DNA from: Zwartia sp.
Lineage (GTDB): Bacteria; Pseudomonadota; Gammaproteobacteria; Burkholderiales; Burkholderiaceae_B
Assembly (NCBI GenBank): GCA_030653405.1
Contig: JAURZO010000100.1
Span: 1-18,154, forward strand
DNA length: 18,154 nucleotides
Direction: 5' to 3'
Shown: positions 1-7,400 of the stretch, one piece after another
Position numbering within the stretch: the stretch's first letter is position 1
Layout: the number at the start of each line of letters is the position of its first letter
The notes under the pieces: generated by a model
What the model was told of the DNA's origin: nothing
Seen by the model: only the letters and a program-made list of their open reading frames with translations
Database searches by the model: none
Translations under genes and position numbers: made by a program

Positions 1-1
1 C

Positions 2-1333
2 ATCATGCTGTCCGGGATTTACTACGGGGCGCAATATGGGGGATCGACCACCTCGATTTTGGTGGGTATCCCGGGCGAGGCCGCCTCAGTGGTGACAATG
101 CTGGATGGCCACAAAATGGCGCTACAAGGTCGAGCGGGCCCAGCCCTCGGGATCGCGGCATTTGGATCGTTTATTGCTGGAACAATTGGCATTATTGGTC
201 TGATGCTGCTGGCGCCACCACTCGCAAAAGTCGCGCTGAAATTCGGTCCGCCCGAGTACTTCGCGCTGATGATCATGGGTCTTGTCATTCTGACTTACTT
301 GGCTCAAAAGTCGATGGTTAAATCACTCATGATGGCAGGTGTGGGAGTCGTGATTGGCATGGTGGGTTTGGATACGATGACAGGTATGCCAAGGTTTATC
401 TTCGGTACACCGGAGCTGCTTGATGGCGTTGGCATCGCACCACTCGCCATGGGTCTGTTTGGCATCTCTGAGATTCTGCTGAATGTTGAGAGAGTCATCA
501 AACAAGGTGTTGTCGTCAGTAAAGTTAAAAACCTGATGCCAAGCAAACAAGACTGGAAAGAGTCTGCTTTCCCCATTTTCAGAGGCTCCGTCATCGGATT
601 TTTTCTGGGCATTCTTCCAGGCGGAGGTGCAGTACTGTCTTCGTTTATTTCCTATGGTGTTGAAAAACGGATTTCGAAAACACCTGAAAAATTTGGTCAT
701 GGCGCGATTGCTGGTGTGGCGGCGCCTGAGTCAGCAAATAATGCGGCGGCCCAAGCCGCCTTTATTCCACTGCTTACGCTCGGTGTACCCGCGAACGCTG
801 TGATGGGTATTTTGTTGGGTGCGCTCATGATTCATGGCATCTCGCCCGGCCCGATGATGATCGAAAAAAATCCAGAGCTTTTTTGGGGAACAGTCACAAG
901 TATGTACGTCGGCAACATTATGCTGCTCGTACTGAATCTGCCCCTGATTGGATTATGGGTGAAGCTTCTACGAGTTCGATATGCGGTGCTCTTTCCACTG
1001 ATCCTGTTTATCGCATTGATCGGCGCTTACGTGATCAACGGCAGTGAAATGGATCTTTACCTGATGCTGATGTTTGGGGTGATTGGGTATCTGATGCGCA
1101 AATTCGACTATGAACCGGCACCGCTGATTCTCGCCTTTGTGCTGACCAACATCCTCGAAGATTCGCTGCGCCAGTCACTGATCATCTCTGGCGGCAGTAT
1201 GAGCATCTTTGTCACACGTCCGATCTCGGCAGGCTTTCTGTTTGTTTCACTTGTATTGCTGATCACGGCTGTCATACCCAGCATCCGCAAAAAACGAAGT
1301 GCGTTGGCGGCGACGGCAGACGAAAACGCTTAA
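2..1333 (+). CDS. Tripartite tricarboxylate transporter permease, TctA family (5'-truncated by window edge)
   Basis: This is the large inner-membrane permease of a TTT system, which takes up carboxylates with help from a periplasmic binding protein and the small subunit TctB. The reading frame is open to the left edge. Alignment by eye with the complete TctA at 9310-10836 puts the first visible Ile opposite residue 62 there, so about 61 residues, including the first LPG-type glycine motif, lie outside the window. The family's YYGAxYGGSTT and IPGE motifs are at the start, a second GILPGGGA motif is near residue 203, and an APESANNAAA motif follows. Many hydrophobic segments run to the C terminus. 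A TctC gene follows 56 bases downstream, probably in the same operon. TctB may lie upstream of the window. The family call is firm; the substrate is unknown. Confidence 0.95.
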   Translation: MMLSGIYYGAQYGGSTTSILVGIPGEAASVVTMLDGHKMALQGRAGPALGIAAFGSFIAGTIGIIGLMLLAPPLAKVALKFGPPEYFALMIMGLVILTYLAQKSMVKSLMMAGVGVVIGMVGLDTMTGMPRFIFGTPELLDGVGIAPLAMGLFGISEILLNVERVIKQGVVVSKVKNLMPSKQDWKESAFPIFRGSVIGFFLGILPGGGAVLSSFISYGVEKRISKTPEKFGHGAIAGVAAPESANNAAAQAAFIPLLTLGVPANAVMGILLGALMIHGISPGPMMIEKNPELFWGTVTSMYVGNIMLLVLNLPLIGLWVKLLRVRYAVLFPLILFIALIGAYVINGSEMDLYLMLMFGVIGYLMRKFDYEPAPLILAFVLTNILEDSLRQSLIISGGSMSIFVTRPISAGFLFVSLVLLITAVIPSIRKKRSALAATADENA

Positions 1334-1378
1334 ACAACTTTTCAAGCACTTTTAGCTTAAGCACTTTAATTCAACACG

Positions 1379-1384
1379 AGGAGG
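1379..1384 (+). promoter_or_regulatory. Strong ribosome binding site of the TctC gene
   Basis: A perfect AGGAGG lies five bases before the ATG at 1390 and fixes that start. It is the strongest plus-strand Shine-Dalgarno sequence I found in the window, which fits a binding protein needed in excess over the permease. Confidence 0.7.
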
Positions 1385-1389
1385 AATCG

Positions 1390-2361
1390 ATGAAACTGAA
1401 CACAAAATATCGCCTTGGAGCGCTTGCCGCATCCATCGCGACTGGAGTGCTGATACACGGTGCTGCATTTGCAAAATATCCTGACAAGGCGATCACGATG
1501 TATGTCGCCTTTGCAGCGGGCGCGACGACCGATTTGACAGCACGCGCGCTGGCTCAAGGTGCCGAGAAAATCCTCGGCGTCCCCATTGCCGTCGAAAACA
1601 AAGCGGGTGGCGGTGCGACGGTGGCCAACGGTCTGTTAGCCAGCAAGAAGCCCGATGGCTATACGTTGCTCGTCACATCCACCGGCTCGATTACTGTTCG
1701 TCCGTTGTTGATGAAACTCGCATACAAGCCACAGGACTTTCAAGTGCTGATGCAGTATTCGTTTTACATAGGCGGTTTAGTCGTCCCAGCAGACTCTCCC
1801 TGGAAAACTGTCGATGAGTTCGTGGCACACGCTAAGGCAAATCCCGGGATGACCTACGCGTCAAGCGGCCCAAATACACAACAGCAGATTGGCGTTGAAT
1901 CGTTTGCACGCTGCAAAGGCTTGTCATTCAAACACGTACCTACTAAGGGCGGGTCAAGTGCCAACACGGCTCTGCTCGGCAAGCACGTCGACTTTATTGC
2001 AGGATCCGGCTCACATATCCCGCTCGTTGAGCAAGGCTCCTTTAGAGAGCTTGTGACTTTTCACATCGATGCGCGCGACCCAAAGCGACCAGACATTCCT
2101 GTAATGAAGGATATCGGCTGCCCACCCACGAATCCTCCTAACGGCATGATCGTGGTGGCTCCTGCCGGCTTGCCAAACGATGTTGCAGCCAAACTGACTG
2201 CAGCTTTTAAAACGGTGTCCGAAACGCCTGAATTCAAAAAACTGCTTGAAAAATATAATTTGGACTATGCATACGAGGACGGCAAGTCAGTTCAGTCTAA
2301 ATTCCCTGCTGAAATCGAGTGGTACACAAAGTACTTTAAAGACGCTGGCGTCATGAAATAA
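1390..2361 (+). CDS. Periplasmic tripartite tricarboxylate transporter substrate-binding protein (Bug/TctC family)
   Basis: This is the extracytoplasmic receptor that captures a carboxylate and delivers it to TctA/TctB. The 323-residue length is usual for the Bug family. Residues 1-28 form a Sec signal peptide: a basic start, a hydrophobic core and an A-F-A end with likely cleavage before K29. There is no lipobox cysteine. The mature protein opens with the typical YPDKAIT strand, followed by a glycine/alanine-rich ligand loop (AAGATTDLTARALA), the ENKAGGGATVA motif and KPDGYTLL. All are family hallmarks. It lies between the TctA permease and an FAD dehydrogenase in one plus-strand run. The second TctBA pair in the window has no binding protein of its own and might share this one. 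Bug proteins bind varied carboxylates, so the ligand cannot be read from the sequence. Confidence 0.95.
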   Translation: MKLNTKYRLGALAASIATGVLIHGAAFAKYPDKAITMYVAFAAGATTDLTARALAQGAEKILGVPIAVENKAGGGATVANGLLASKKPDGYTLLVTSTGSITVRPLLMKLAYKPQDFQVLMQYSFYIGGLVVPADSPWKTVDEFVAHAKANPGMTYASSGPNTQQQIGVESFARCKGLSFKHVPTKGGSSANTALLGKHVDFIAGSGSHIPLVEQGSFRELVTFHIDARDPKRPDIPVMKDIGCPPTNPPNGMIVVAPAGLPNDVAAKLTAAFKTVSETPEFKKLLEKYNLDYAYEDGKSVQSKFPAEIEWYTKYFKDAGVMK

Positions 2362-2380
2362 CTCACTCTCTGGATAGAAA

Positions 2381-3859
2381 ATGAATCAAAAAACTGCCCA
2401 ATCAATTCATTGGGATGCTGAAGCAGATGTTGTCGTAGTTGGATTTGGTGGTGCTGGCGCAGCGACCGCGATCACAGCGGTCGAGGCGGGCGCCTCGGTC
2501 ATCATGCTGGACAAAGCCCCTGAAGGGCAAGAGGGTGGCAACACCCGCGTCGCCGCTCAGGGCTATCTGAACACCTCTACGCCCGAAGGGGCTGCCACCT
2601 ATCTAAAAGCATTGTGTGGCCCTTACACGGTGCCTGACGACATGGTGGAAGTGTGGGCAAAAGAAATGTGCCTGAACAACGAGTGGCTCAGCTCGATTGG
2701 TGGCGACCCTCAAGAGCATCAACATGGGGTGGGAATTGAGTTTCCGGATTTGCCTGGCTCGGACTCGGTGCATAAATTCCACCATGGCGATATTCTTGGT
2801 TATTCAAAAACCTGGGAAATGCTCGCTGAAGCAGTCAAAGCCCGTCCGATCGACGTACGCTACGAGTCCCCTGGTCAGAAGCTGATTCAGGATCCTATGA
2901 CACAAGAAGTATTAGGTGTCGTCGCCGTCCACAAGGGCAAGTCTCTCAACATCAAAGCAAAAAAAGGCGTGGTACTGACCTGTGGTGGTTTTGAGAATAA
3001 TCAAGAGATGATTCGCAATTACCTGACCGGCGTGCCTTATTGCTACACCTCCGGAAGTCCTTTTAACGAAGGCGATGGCGTGCGTATGGCCATGGAGCTT
3101 GGTGCCGACCTGTGGCACATGAATAATTTTGCGGGCCCTTCGATGGCGCTCAAGGTCCCGGAATTTCCGACAACGTTCTCCATGGTGGCTCTGCATTTTT
3201 CGCACGAACCCAAAGGCGGCATGGTCGTTGTGGGCCCGGACGGCAAGCGCTTTACCGATGAAAAATACAAGACGCGCCATGGCAAGGTCGAGCATCACGG
3301 TAAATGGTATGCGCTTCGCACACCATGCCCGATGCATATGATTTTTGATCAGGCAATGTTCGACGATGGACCGATCTATGATGGCAAGCCCACGCACGGC
3401 TGGACGCAGATTATGAGCGGCTACAGCTGGAGCCAAGACAATAAAGCTGAACTGGCAAAAGGCTGGATCAAATCAGCGACAACTCTTGCTGCACTGACCA
3501 AAAAACTTGAACTCCCAGAGGGTAGTCTCGAAGGGACAGTCAAGCGCTGGAATGAACAATGCGCCGCGGGATGCGACGAAGACTTCGGTCGCGACAAGAT
3601 GGTTCAACCCTTTGGTGCGGGACCCTTCTATGCGGTTGAACTCTCGCCCTCGATGCTAAACACCCAAGGTGGACCCCGTCGCAATGCCCGCGCTCAAATC
3701 GTGAAACCGGATGGCACGCCGATTCCTCGTCTGTACAGCGCGGGTGAGCTTGGTTCGATCTTTAGCTATCTCTATCAGGGTACGGGCAATATCGGCGAAT
3801 GTTTCGCCTTTGGCCGTATTGCCGCGCGCAATGCAGTCGCGGACAAGGCTTGGTCTTGA
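2381..3859 (+). CDS. FAD-dependent oxidoreductase, fumarate reductase / tricarballylate dehydrogenase-like flavoprotein
   Basis: This is a 492-residue soluble flavoprotein of the FAD_binding_2 superfamily, which includes fumarate reductases, 3-ketosteroid dehydrogenases and tricarballylate dehydrogenase TcuA. The dinucleotide-binding GFGGAGAATA is at residues 21-30, an FAD-contacting GGNTR at 52-56, and a C-terminal FAD-cap segment YSAGELG...GECFAFGRIA at about 452-481. R299, in the segment after GKRFTDE, sits where fumarate reductases carry their proton-shuttling Arg (alignment by eye), so alpha,beta-oxidation or reduction of a carboxylate is plausible. There is no signal peptide, heme motif or Fe-S motif, so the electron partner is elsewhere. 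It starts 20 bases after TctC with only a weak ribosome site. A role in oxidising the acid imported by the adjoining transporter is inferred. TcuA itself is not claimed because similarity outside the motifs is not clear. Confidence 0.85.
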   Translation: MNQKTAQSIHWDAEADVVVVGFGGAGAATAITAVEAGASVIMLDKAPEGQEGGNTRVAAQGYLNTSTPEGAATYLKALCGPYTVPDDMVEVWAKEMCLNNEWLSSIGGDPQEHQHGVGIEFPDLPGSDSVHKFHHGDILGYSKTWEMLAEAVKARPIDVRYESPGQKLIQDPMTQEVLGVVAVHKGKSLNIKAKKGVVLTCGGFENNQEMIRNYLTGVPYCYTSGSPFNEGDGVRMAMELGADLWHMNNFAGPSMALKVPEFPTTFSMVALHFSHEPKGGMVVVGPDGKRFTDEKYKTRHGKVEHHGKWYALRTPCPMHMIFDQAMFDDGPIYDGKPTHGWTQIMSGYSWSQDNKAELAKGWIKSATTLAALTKKLELPEGSLEGTVKRWNEQCAAGCDEDFGRDKMVQPFGAGPFYAVELSPSMLNTQGGPRRNARAQIVKPDGTPIPRLYSAGELGSIFSYLYQGTGNIGECFAFGRIAARNAVADKAWS

Positions 3860-3874
3860 TCGAGATCCACTGAA

Positions 3875-3911
3875 TTGAGCGATCCTTGGCTACATTGCAA
3901 GAATCGCTCAA
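3875..3911. terminator. Hairpin between convergent genes, possible bidirectional terminator
   Basis: Arms 3875-3887 (TTGAGCGATCCTT) and 3899-3911 (AAGAATCGCTCAA) pair at 12 of 13 positions around an 11-base loop. It fills the 55-base gap between the plus-strand FAD enzyme and the minus-strand FAH-family gene. Neither side has a long T run, so intrinsic termination is less certain than the stem itself. It may instead block read-through between the convergent transcripts or protect 3' ends. Confidence 0.6.
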
Positions 3912-3914
3912 GAC

Positions 3915-4853
3915 TTACTTTGAACCGGGCGTGTATTTGCCACTCAGTTGTGGCGTGTGCACACCCGGTTCTTTTGCCATCTCACGTTGCAGGCGTGTCT
4001 GACGTGCCCAGGTGCGGTTGAGATCATCTCGCACCTTAAAAGCCAGTCGTCCAAGACCCTCGGTCTCGATTTCGATATGATCGCCATCCATAAACGGATT
4101 CAGCCCGCGGTGGTTGGTACCGGTCGCCAAAATATCGCCGGGCTCCAGCGTATGGATTGAAGTGACCCACTCGATACAACGCGGAATATTGTGTGCCATA
4201 TCATCCGTGTTGAAATCCTGCATCAGCTGTCCGTTATTCCAGAGACGAATCTGCAGCTTTTGTGGATCGGGTATTTCATCAGCCGTGACGATATAGGGGC
4301 CGATCGGCGCAAACGTATCGCGAGATTTCATCTGAAAAAATATATTGCCCTCGGGACCCAGACCACGCGCGGAACCATCGACAAAATTCACATAACCAAA
4401 CACATACGACATGGCGTCTTTAGCACTGACGTTAGTGGCTCGCTTACCCATCACTAAAGCCACCTCTGCCTCGCCTTCAAAAATTGTGGCGGGAACGTCA
4501 GGCAACACCATCTCATCGCCGTGACCAATGATGCTGCCGGGCGCTTTCTGAAACGCATTGATCGGCGCAGGTGCGGAACGTGTGCCATTTTCCATATAGT
4601 TCACCGCCATGCAGTCGATATGACCGGGCTTTGGCAAGGGTGGACGAATACGCACAGAAGAAACCGGTATGCCCGTGCTCTTTTTAACAAAGGCTTCGAT
4701 CGCGGGGCGATAAGCATCAAACCTTTCAATAAGTCCGTTGATCAAATCATGCGGTCCCAAATGCGGAATATCCTGGACTACGGTTGAAATATCGACAACT
4801 TGATCGCCTTTCAACACACCAAGTTTGAACTCATTAAAAAATAGTATCTTCAT
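3915..4853 (-). CDS. Fumarylacetoacetate hydrolase (FAH) family protein
   Basis: This is a 312-residue protein with an N-terminal cap of about 75 residues and a C-terminal FAH fold. Members hydrolyse, decarboxylate or tautomerise beta-keto or 2-oxo acids using a divalent metal. Likely metal ligands are E128 and E130 in FEGEAEVALVMGK and D159 in the degenerate equivalent of NDVSARD, which here reads FVDGSARG. K176 in KSRDTFAPIGP matches the conserved Lys. The usual NYxxHAxE motif is altered to NYMENGTR, so the catalytic His is replaced by Asn. The exact reaction is therefore uncertain and may differ from C-C hydrolysis. A GGAG at 4862-4865, eight bases upstream, supports the start. The gene is transcribed divergently from the MaoC/CoA-transferase operon and converges on the FAD enzyme, so it probably belongs to the same pathway but is separately transcribed. 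Confidence 0.9.
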   Translation of the reverse strand: MKILFFNEFKLGVLKGDQVVDISTVVQDIPHLGPHDLINGLIERFDAYRPAIEAFVKKSTGIPVSSVRIRPPLPKPGHIDCMAVNYMENGTRSAPAPINAFQKAPGSIIGHGDEMVLPDVPATIFEGEAEVALVMGKRATNVSAKDAMSYVFGYVNFVDGSARGLGPEGNIFFQMKSRDTFAPIGPYIVTADEIPDPQKLQIRLWNNGQLMQDFNTDDMAHNIPRCIEWVTSIHTLEPGDILATGTNHRGLNPFMDGDHIEIETEGLGRLAFKVRDDLNRTWARQTRLQREMAKEPGVHTPQLSGKYTPGSK

Positions 4854-4910
4854 TTTTTTGTCTCCGTGATGTCGTGCGCCCCGTGGAGTCGCATCCGTTG
4901 CGCTATTTGC

Positions 4911-4938
4911 GTCGATTGTATTGATTGTATTGATCGAC
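4911..4938. promoter_or_regulatory. Candidate operator: 9-bp tandem repeat inside a palindrome
   Basis: GATTGTATT occurs twice in tandem (4914-4922 and 4923-4931). The block is bounded by the inverted hexamers GTCGAT (4911-4916) and ATCGAC (4933-4938). On the minus strand the repeats supply two TACAAT hexamers that could act as -10 boxes for the FAH gene, though no good -35 is visible. The position, about 58 bases upstream of the FAH start, fits a regulator site. The binding protein is unknown. Confidence 0.4.
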
Positions 4939-4981
4939 TTTTCATTGAAGCACCAATCTTTACACGCGACACGTCCATATT

Positions 4982-5011
4982 TTGAAAAAACACCTGCTTT
5001 CTGACTATGAA
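4982..5011 (+). promoter_or_regulatory. Weak candidate sigma-70 promoter for the MaoC/CoA-transferase operon
   Basis: TTGAAA at 4982-4987 is followed after 18 bases by TATGAA at 5006-5011. Each hexamer is a partial match to consensus. A start near 5018 would give a leader of about 165 bases. Other AT-rich hexamers in the gap are similarly plausible, so this is only the best of several weak candidates. Confidence 0.2.
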
Positions 5012-5185
5012 AAAAAATCCCTGTTATTCACCCAATTCTTTATGCTAGGATCAATTGGATCTGTCGAAAAAAGAACAGACGTTGATAAATCCGAACACAA
5101 GTGGGACAAGAACTACCTAGGCCAATGCATGTCTCCGAACATGTCGCCCTGACTCTATATATTTTTTTATTCAAAGAGGTTCAGC

Positions 5186-5716
5186 ATGTCTGCTCTTTCT
5201 GAGGCACTCAAAAAGTATGTCGGCATACAATCCGAAACCGAGATTGCATGTGATCCTGTCGAGCGCGGCGCCGTAAGACGCTATGCGCAAGCCATCATGT
5301 ACGAGGATCCGATTTTCAACACTGCCTGCGAGAATAACGCTCGCTTCGGCGGTCCAGTCGCTCCTCCGCTGTTCCCAACGCACCTGTTTCGCAGGGCTTT
5401 CGGCGAGCCTGATCCGATTCAGGACAATGCAAGAAATCCCGACTTTGATGGCATCGTCGCCGCCACGAGCTCGCAAGGCCTTCCCGCGATCGAACCGTTA
5501 GCCGGCTACGCGCTGCTCAATGGCGGCTCAGAGATTGAATTTTTTCAATATGCGCGTCATGGCGATACGATCAAGCTGACGTCTCGCTATGCTGACATTA
5601 CAGAAAAAGAAACAAGCAAGGGTCCGATCATTCTGGTCGTGACAGAGTCAGAGTATCGCAATAGCGCAGGTGATTTGCTCATCCGTACGCGCCGCACACA
5701 GATCCGGAGAAAATGA
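5186..5716 (+). CDS. MaoC-like / FAS1-type dehydratase N-terminal-domain protein, probable non-catalytic hydratase subunit
   Basis: This 176-residue hot-dog-fold protein resembles the N-terminal half of MaoC-type enoyl-CoA hydratases and the FAS1-like dehydratase domain of HadA. Recognisable family segments are the helix around YAQAIMYEDP (33-42) and the following GGPVAPPLFP (55-64). Its length is that of a single hot-dog domain with its extension. At the place where active hydratases carry G-D-x-N-P-L-H-x-D, the sequence has Y39-E-D-P-I-F44-N-T. The catalytic Asp and His are therefore gone. Such split pairs (HadAB, ChsH1-ChsH2) work as heteromers in which this half helps form the substrate tunnel. 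The partner gene starts one base after its stop, supporting stoichiometric co-translation. An AGAGG ribosome site is six bases before the ATG. It is the first gene of the plus-strand operon. Confidence 0.85.
   Translation: MSALSEALKKYVGIQSETEIACDPVERGAVRRYAQAIMYEDPIFNTACENNARFGGPVAPPLFPTHLFRRAFGEPDPIQDNARNPDFDGIVAATSSQGLPAIEPLAGYALLNGGSEIEFFQYARHGDTIKLTSRYADITEKETSKGPIILVVTESEYRNSAGDLLIRTRRTQIRRK
5706..5709 (+). promoter_or_regulatory. Ribosome binding site deciding the start of the second MaoC gene
   Basis: GGAG, eight bases before the ATG at 5718, lies inside the last codons of the preceding gene. It favours 5718 over the earlier in-frame ATG at 5670, which would overlap the upstream gene by 47 bases and add 16 residues unlike the family. 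Confidence 0.65.
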
Positions 5717-5717
5717 C

Positions 5718-6200
5718 ATGGCACTCGGAAAAACACCTTATTTTGAAGATGTCGCCATTGGTGCTGATATTCCTGGCCTTGAAAAGGGCCCCCTGACAAC
5801 AGCACATTTGATGCGCTGGTCGGCAGCGATGGAAAACTGGCACAAGATTCACTATGACAAGCCGTTTGCGATGGAGCATGACAAGTTGCCCGGCTTGCTC
5901 ATCAACGGTTCGTTGAAACAGCAATTCGTGATGCAGCTTTTGGCTGACTGGGCGGGCCCACAAGGCTGGCCCTGGAAAGCAAGTTTCCAGTTTCGAGCCA
6001 TGAATCTAGTCGAAGAAACCGTGCGCGTCTGGGGACGCGTGACTGGAAAACGCGAAGGACCTGATTTTGGTTTGATCGATATCGAGCTCGGCATCATCAA
6101 TGATGCGGGGAAAGAGTCGACGCCTGGCACAGCAACAGTTGCGCTGCCCTATAAAAATGGCAAACTGGTTCCTTACCCATTTGTTCCACCTAAACTGTAG
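5718..6200 (+). CDS. MaoC family enoyl-CoA hydratase/dehydratase, probable catalytic subunit
   Basis: This is a 160-residue single hot-dog protein matching the C-terminal, catalytic half of MaoC-type (R)-specific enoyl-CoA hydratases. The N-terminal FEDVAIGADIP is the usual family opening. The active-site stretch is N40-W-H-K-I-H45-Y-D47, corresponding to D-x-N-P-L-H-x-D with the general acid/base His kept and the first Asp changed to Asn. NxHxIHYD variants are, to my knowledge, common in this branch. It would add water across an alpha,beta-unsaturated acyl-CoA in the cytoplasm, together with the FAS1-like protein encoded immediately upstream. The CoA-transferase gene follows after 24 bases. 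The unsaturated substrate could be the product of an acyl-CoA oxidation or of the FAD enzyme, but the actual compound is unknown. Confidence 0.88.
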   Translation: MALGKTPYFEDVAIGADIPGLEKGPLTTAHLMRWSAAMENWHKIHYDKPFAMEHDKLPGLLINGSLKQQFVMQLLADWAGPQGWPWKASFQFRAMNLVEETVRVWGRVTGKREGPDFGLIDIELGIINDAGKESTPGTATVALPYKNGKLVPYPFVPPKL

Positions 6201-6224
6201 GCAACAAAGAGAGAGGCAGCACGA

Positions 6225-7400
6225 ATGGATAAGACGCATCCAGACGGCGCCTTGACGGGTCTACGCGTTCTTGATCTGAGTCACGGCATCGCCGGGCCTT
6301 TTGCGGCTCGGCTACTCGGCGACCATGGCGCAGATGTGATCAAGATCGAGCGGCCCATCAAAGGTGATTTTGCTCGAACACTCCCCCCCCTCAAGGACAC
6401 CGCACCTGAACCAGAGCAGAGCTTATTGTTTCAATATCTGAATTGGAACAAGCGTAGCCTTGCCCTCGATTTACGTCTGGCGGAAAGCCGGCCTTTATTG
6501 CAACAACTCATTGAACAAAGCGACATTGTCGTCGAGAGCTTCAGGCCGGGTCGACTCGAACAGTGGGGACTAGGCGTCGACCAGATGCTTGCATGGAAGC
6601 CGAACCTTGTCGTGACTTCGATCACGAACTTTGGTCAGACAGGTCCTTACGCTCAGTTTGCCGCAAGTGATCTGACTCTGCAGGCGTTAAGCGGCATCAT
6701 GCAAATCAGCGGTCAAGTTGATCGCGAACCGCTCAAGCATGGCTTGTCGCAATCTTTTTATTGTGCCGGCCTGACAGGTGCCTATGCATCAATTATGGCT
6801 TACACCGCGTCATACGCTGATGGCTGTGGTGAGCATGTCGATGTCTCCATTCATGAATGTCTAGCCTCTGAACTTGTTCTCAACGAGTCTTACTATGCCT
6901 TTCTTGGGGCGGTTCAGGGTCGGCGCGCGGTTGTCCAGGATCCCTTTGCTGGTGAGCCTATTCCAACCCGAAAAGGTTACCTTGCATTTCAAACCGGTGG
7001 CGGCGCCCCGGTTGAAACGCTCGCAGAATTATTTGATCGTCCTGAATTTAGAGAAAAGCGCTTCGCCAGTCCCCCTGAGCGCGAGAAACGCGTGCCCGAA
7101 GTCAAAGCCTTGCTTGAAGAGTGCGTCGCAAACCGCGACGCGAAGGAAGTATTTTTAGCCGGCGCACAAAAACGTCTTTTACTCGGTGTTGTCCAAAGCG
7201 CTGAGGATCTCCTTGAATGCGAACATCTCAAGGAGCGTCAGGCGTTTACCGAACTCGAACATCCCGCGACACAAACAATGCTGCGCTTTCCGGCCGAACT
7301 GGCCAAACTCTCGCTGACACCAACCTCAGTACGCAGACGTGCGCCCATGCTAGACGAACATCGTGCTGAGATTCTCGCGCAGCTCCGGAGCGGAACATGA
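6225..7400 (+). CDS. Family III CoA-transferase (CaiB/BaiF) lacking the catalytic aspartate, probable pseudo-subunit
   Basis: This 391-residue protein has the clear architecture of family III CoA-transferases. It opens with LTGLRVLDLSHGIAGPFAARLLGDHGADVIKIE (residues 10-42), then the NWNKRSLALDL stretch (73-83), SDIVVESFRPG (99-109) and the FGQTGPY motif (136-142). These enzymes move CoA between carboxylates through an aspartyl-CoA anhydride on an invariant Asp (Asp169 in formyl-CoA transferase). At that position, within KHGLSQSFYCAG (171-182), the residue is Phe178. The two other family III proteins in the window keep Asp. The gene overlaps the next CoA-transferase by four bases (ATGA). I infer a structural partner in a heteromer, as known for two-gene enzymes such as BbsEF and SptAB. 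A new non-transferase role cannot be excluded. An AGAGAGG ribosome site precedes the ATG. Confidence 0.9.
   Translation: MDKTHPDGALTGLRVLDLSHGIAGPFAARLLGDHGADVIKIERPIKGDFARTLPPLKDTAPEPEQSLLFQYLNWNKRSLALDLRLAESRPLLQQLIEQSDIVVESFRPGRLEQWGLGVDQMLAWKPNLVVTSITNFGQTGPYAQFAASDLTLQALSGIMQISGQVDREPLKHGLSQSFYCAGLTGAYASIMAYTASYADGCGEHVDVSIHECLASELVLNESYYAFLGAVQGRRAVVQDPFAGEPIPTRKGYLAFQTGGGAPVETLAELFDRPEFREKRFASPPEREKRVPEVKALLEECVANRDAKEVFLAGAQKRLLLGVVQSAEDLLECEHLKERQAFTELEHPATQTMLRFPAELAKLSLTPTSVRRRAPMLDEHRAEILAQLRSGT

Larger units (their letters stand above)
4854..5185. promoter_or_regulatory. Divergent intergenic control region (332 bases)
   Basis: This gap separates the minus-strand FAH gene from the plus-strand MaoC operon and must hold both promoters. 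I see no RNA gene and no convincing ORF. It is clearly AT-richer than the flanking genes from about 4980 onward. It contains the tandem-repeat/palindrome element at 4911-4938, a candidate promoter at 4982-5011 and a CCAATT/AATTGG inverted repeat (5032-5037 with 5053-5058). CATGTC occurs twice (5128-5133 and 5140-5145). An AT-rich run lies just before the ribosome site AGAGG at 5175-5179. No transcription factor gene adjoins it. Confidence 0.7.

Noticed and set aside
2912..3436. A 174-codon minus-strand ORF opposite the FAD enzyme
   Set aside because: It is a shadow of a well-supported flavoprotein frame, with no ribosome site or motif.
2381..3859. Naming the FAD enzyme tcuA (tricarballylate dehydrogenase)
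   Set aside because: The superfamily and TTT context fit, but no TcuB partner is adjacent and the match outside the FAD motifs is not specific enough.
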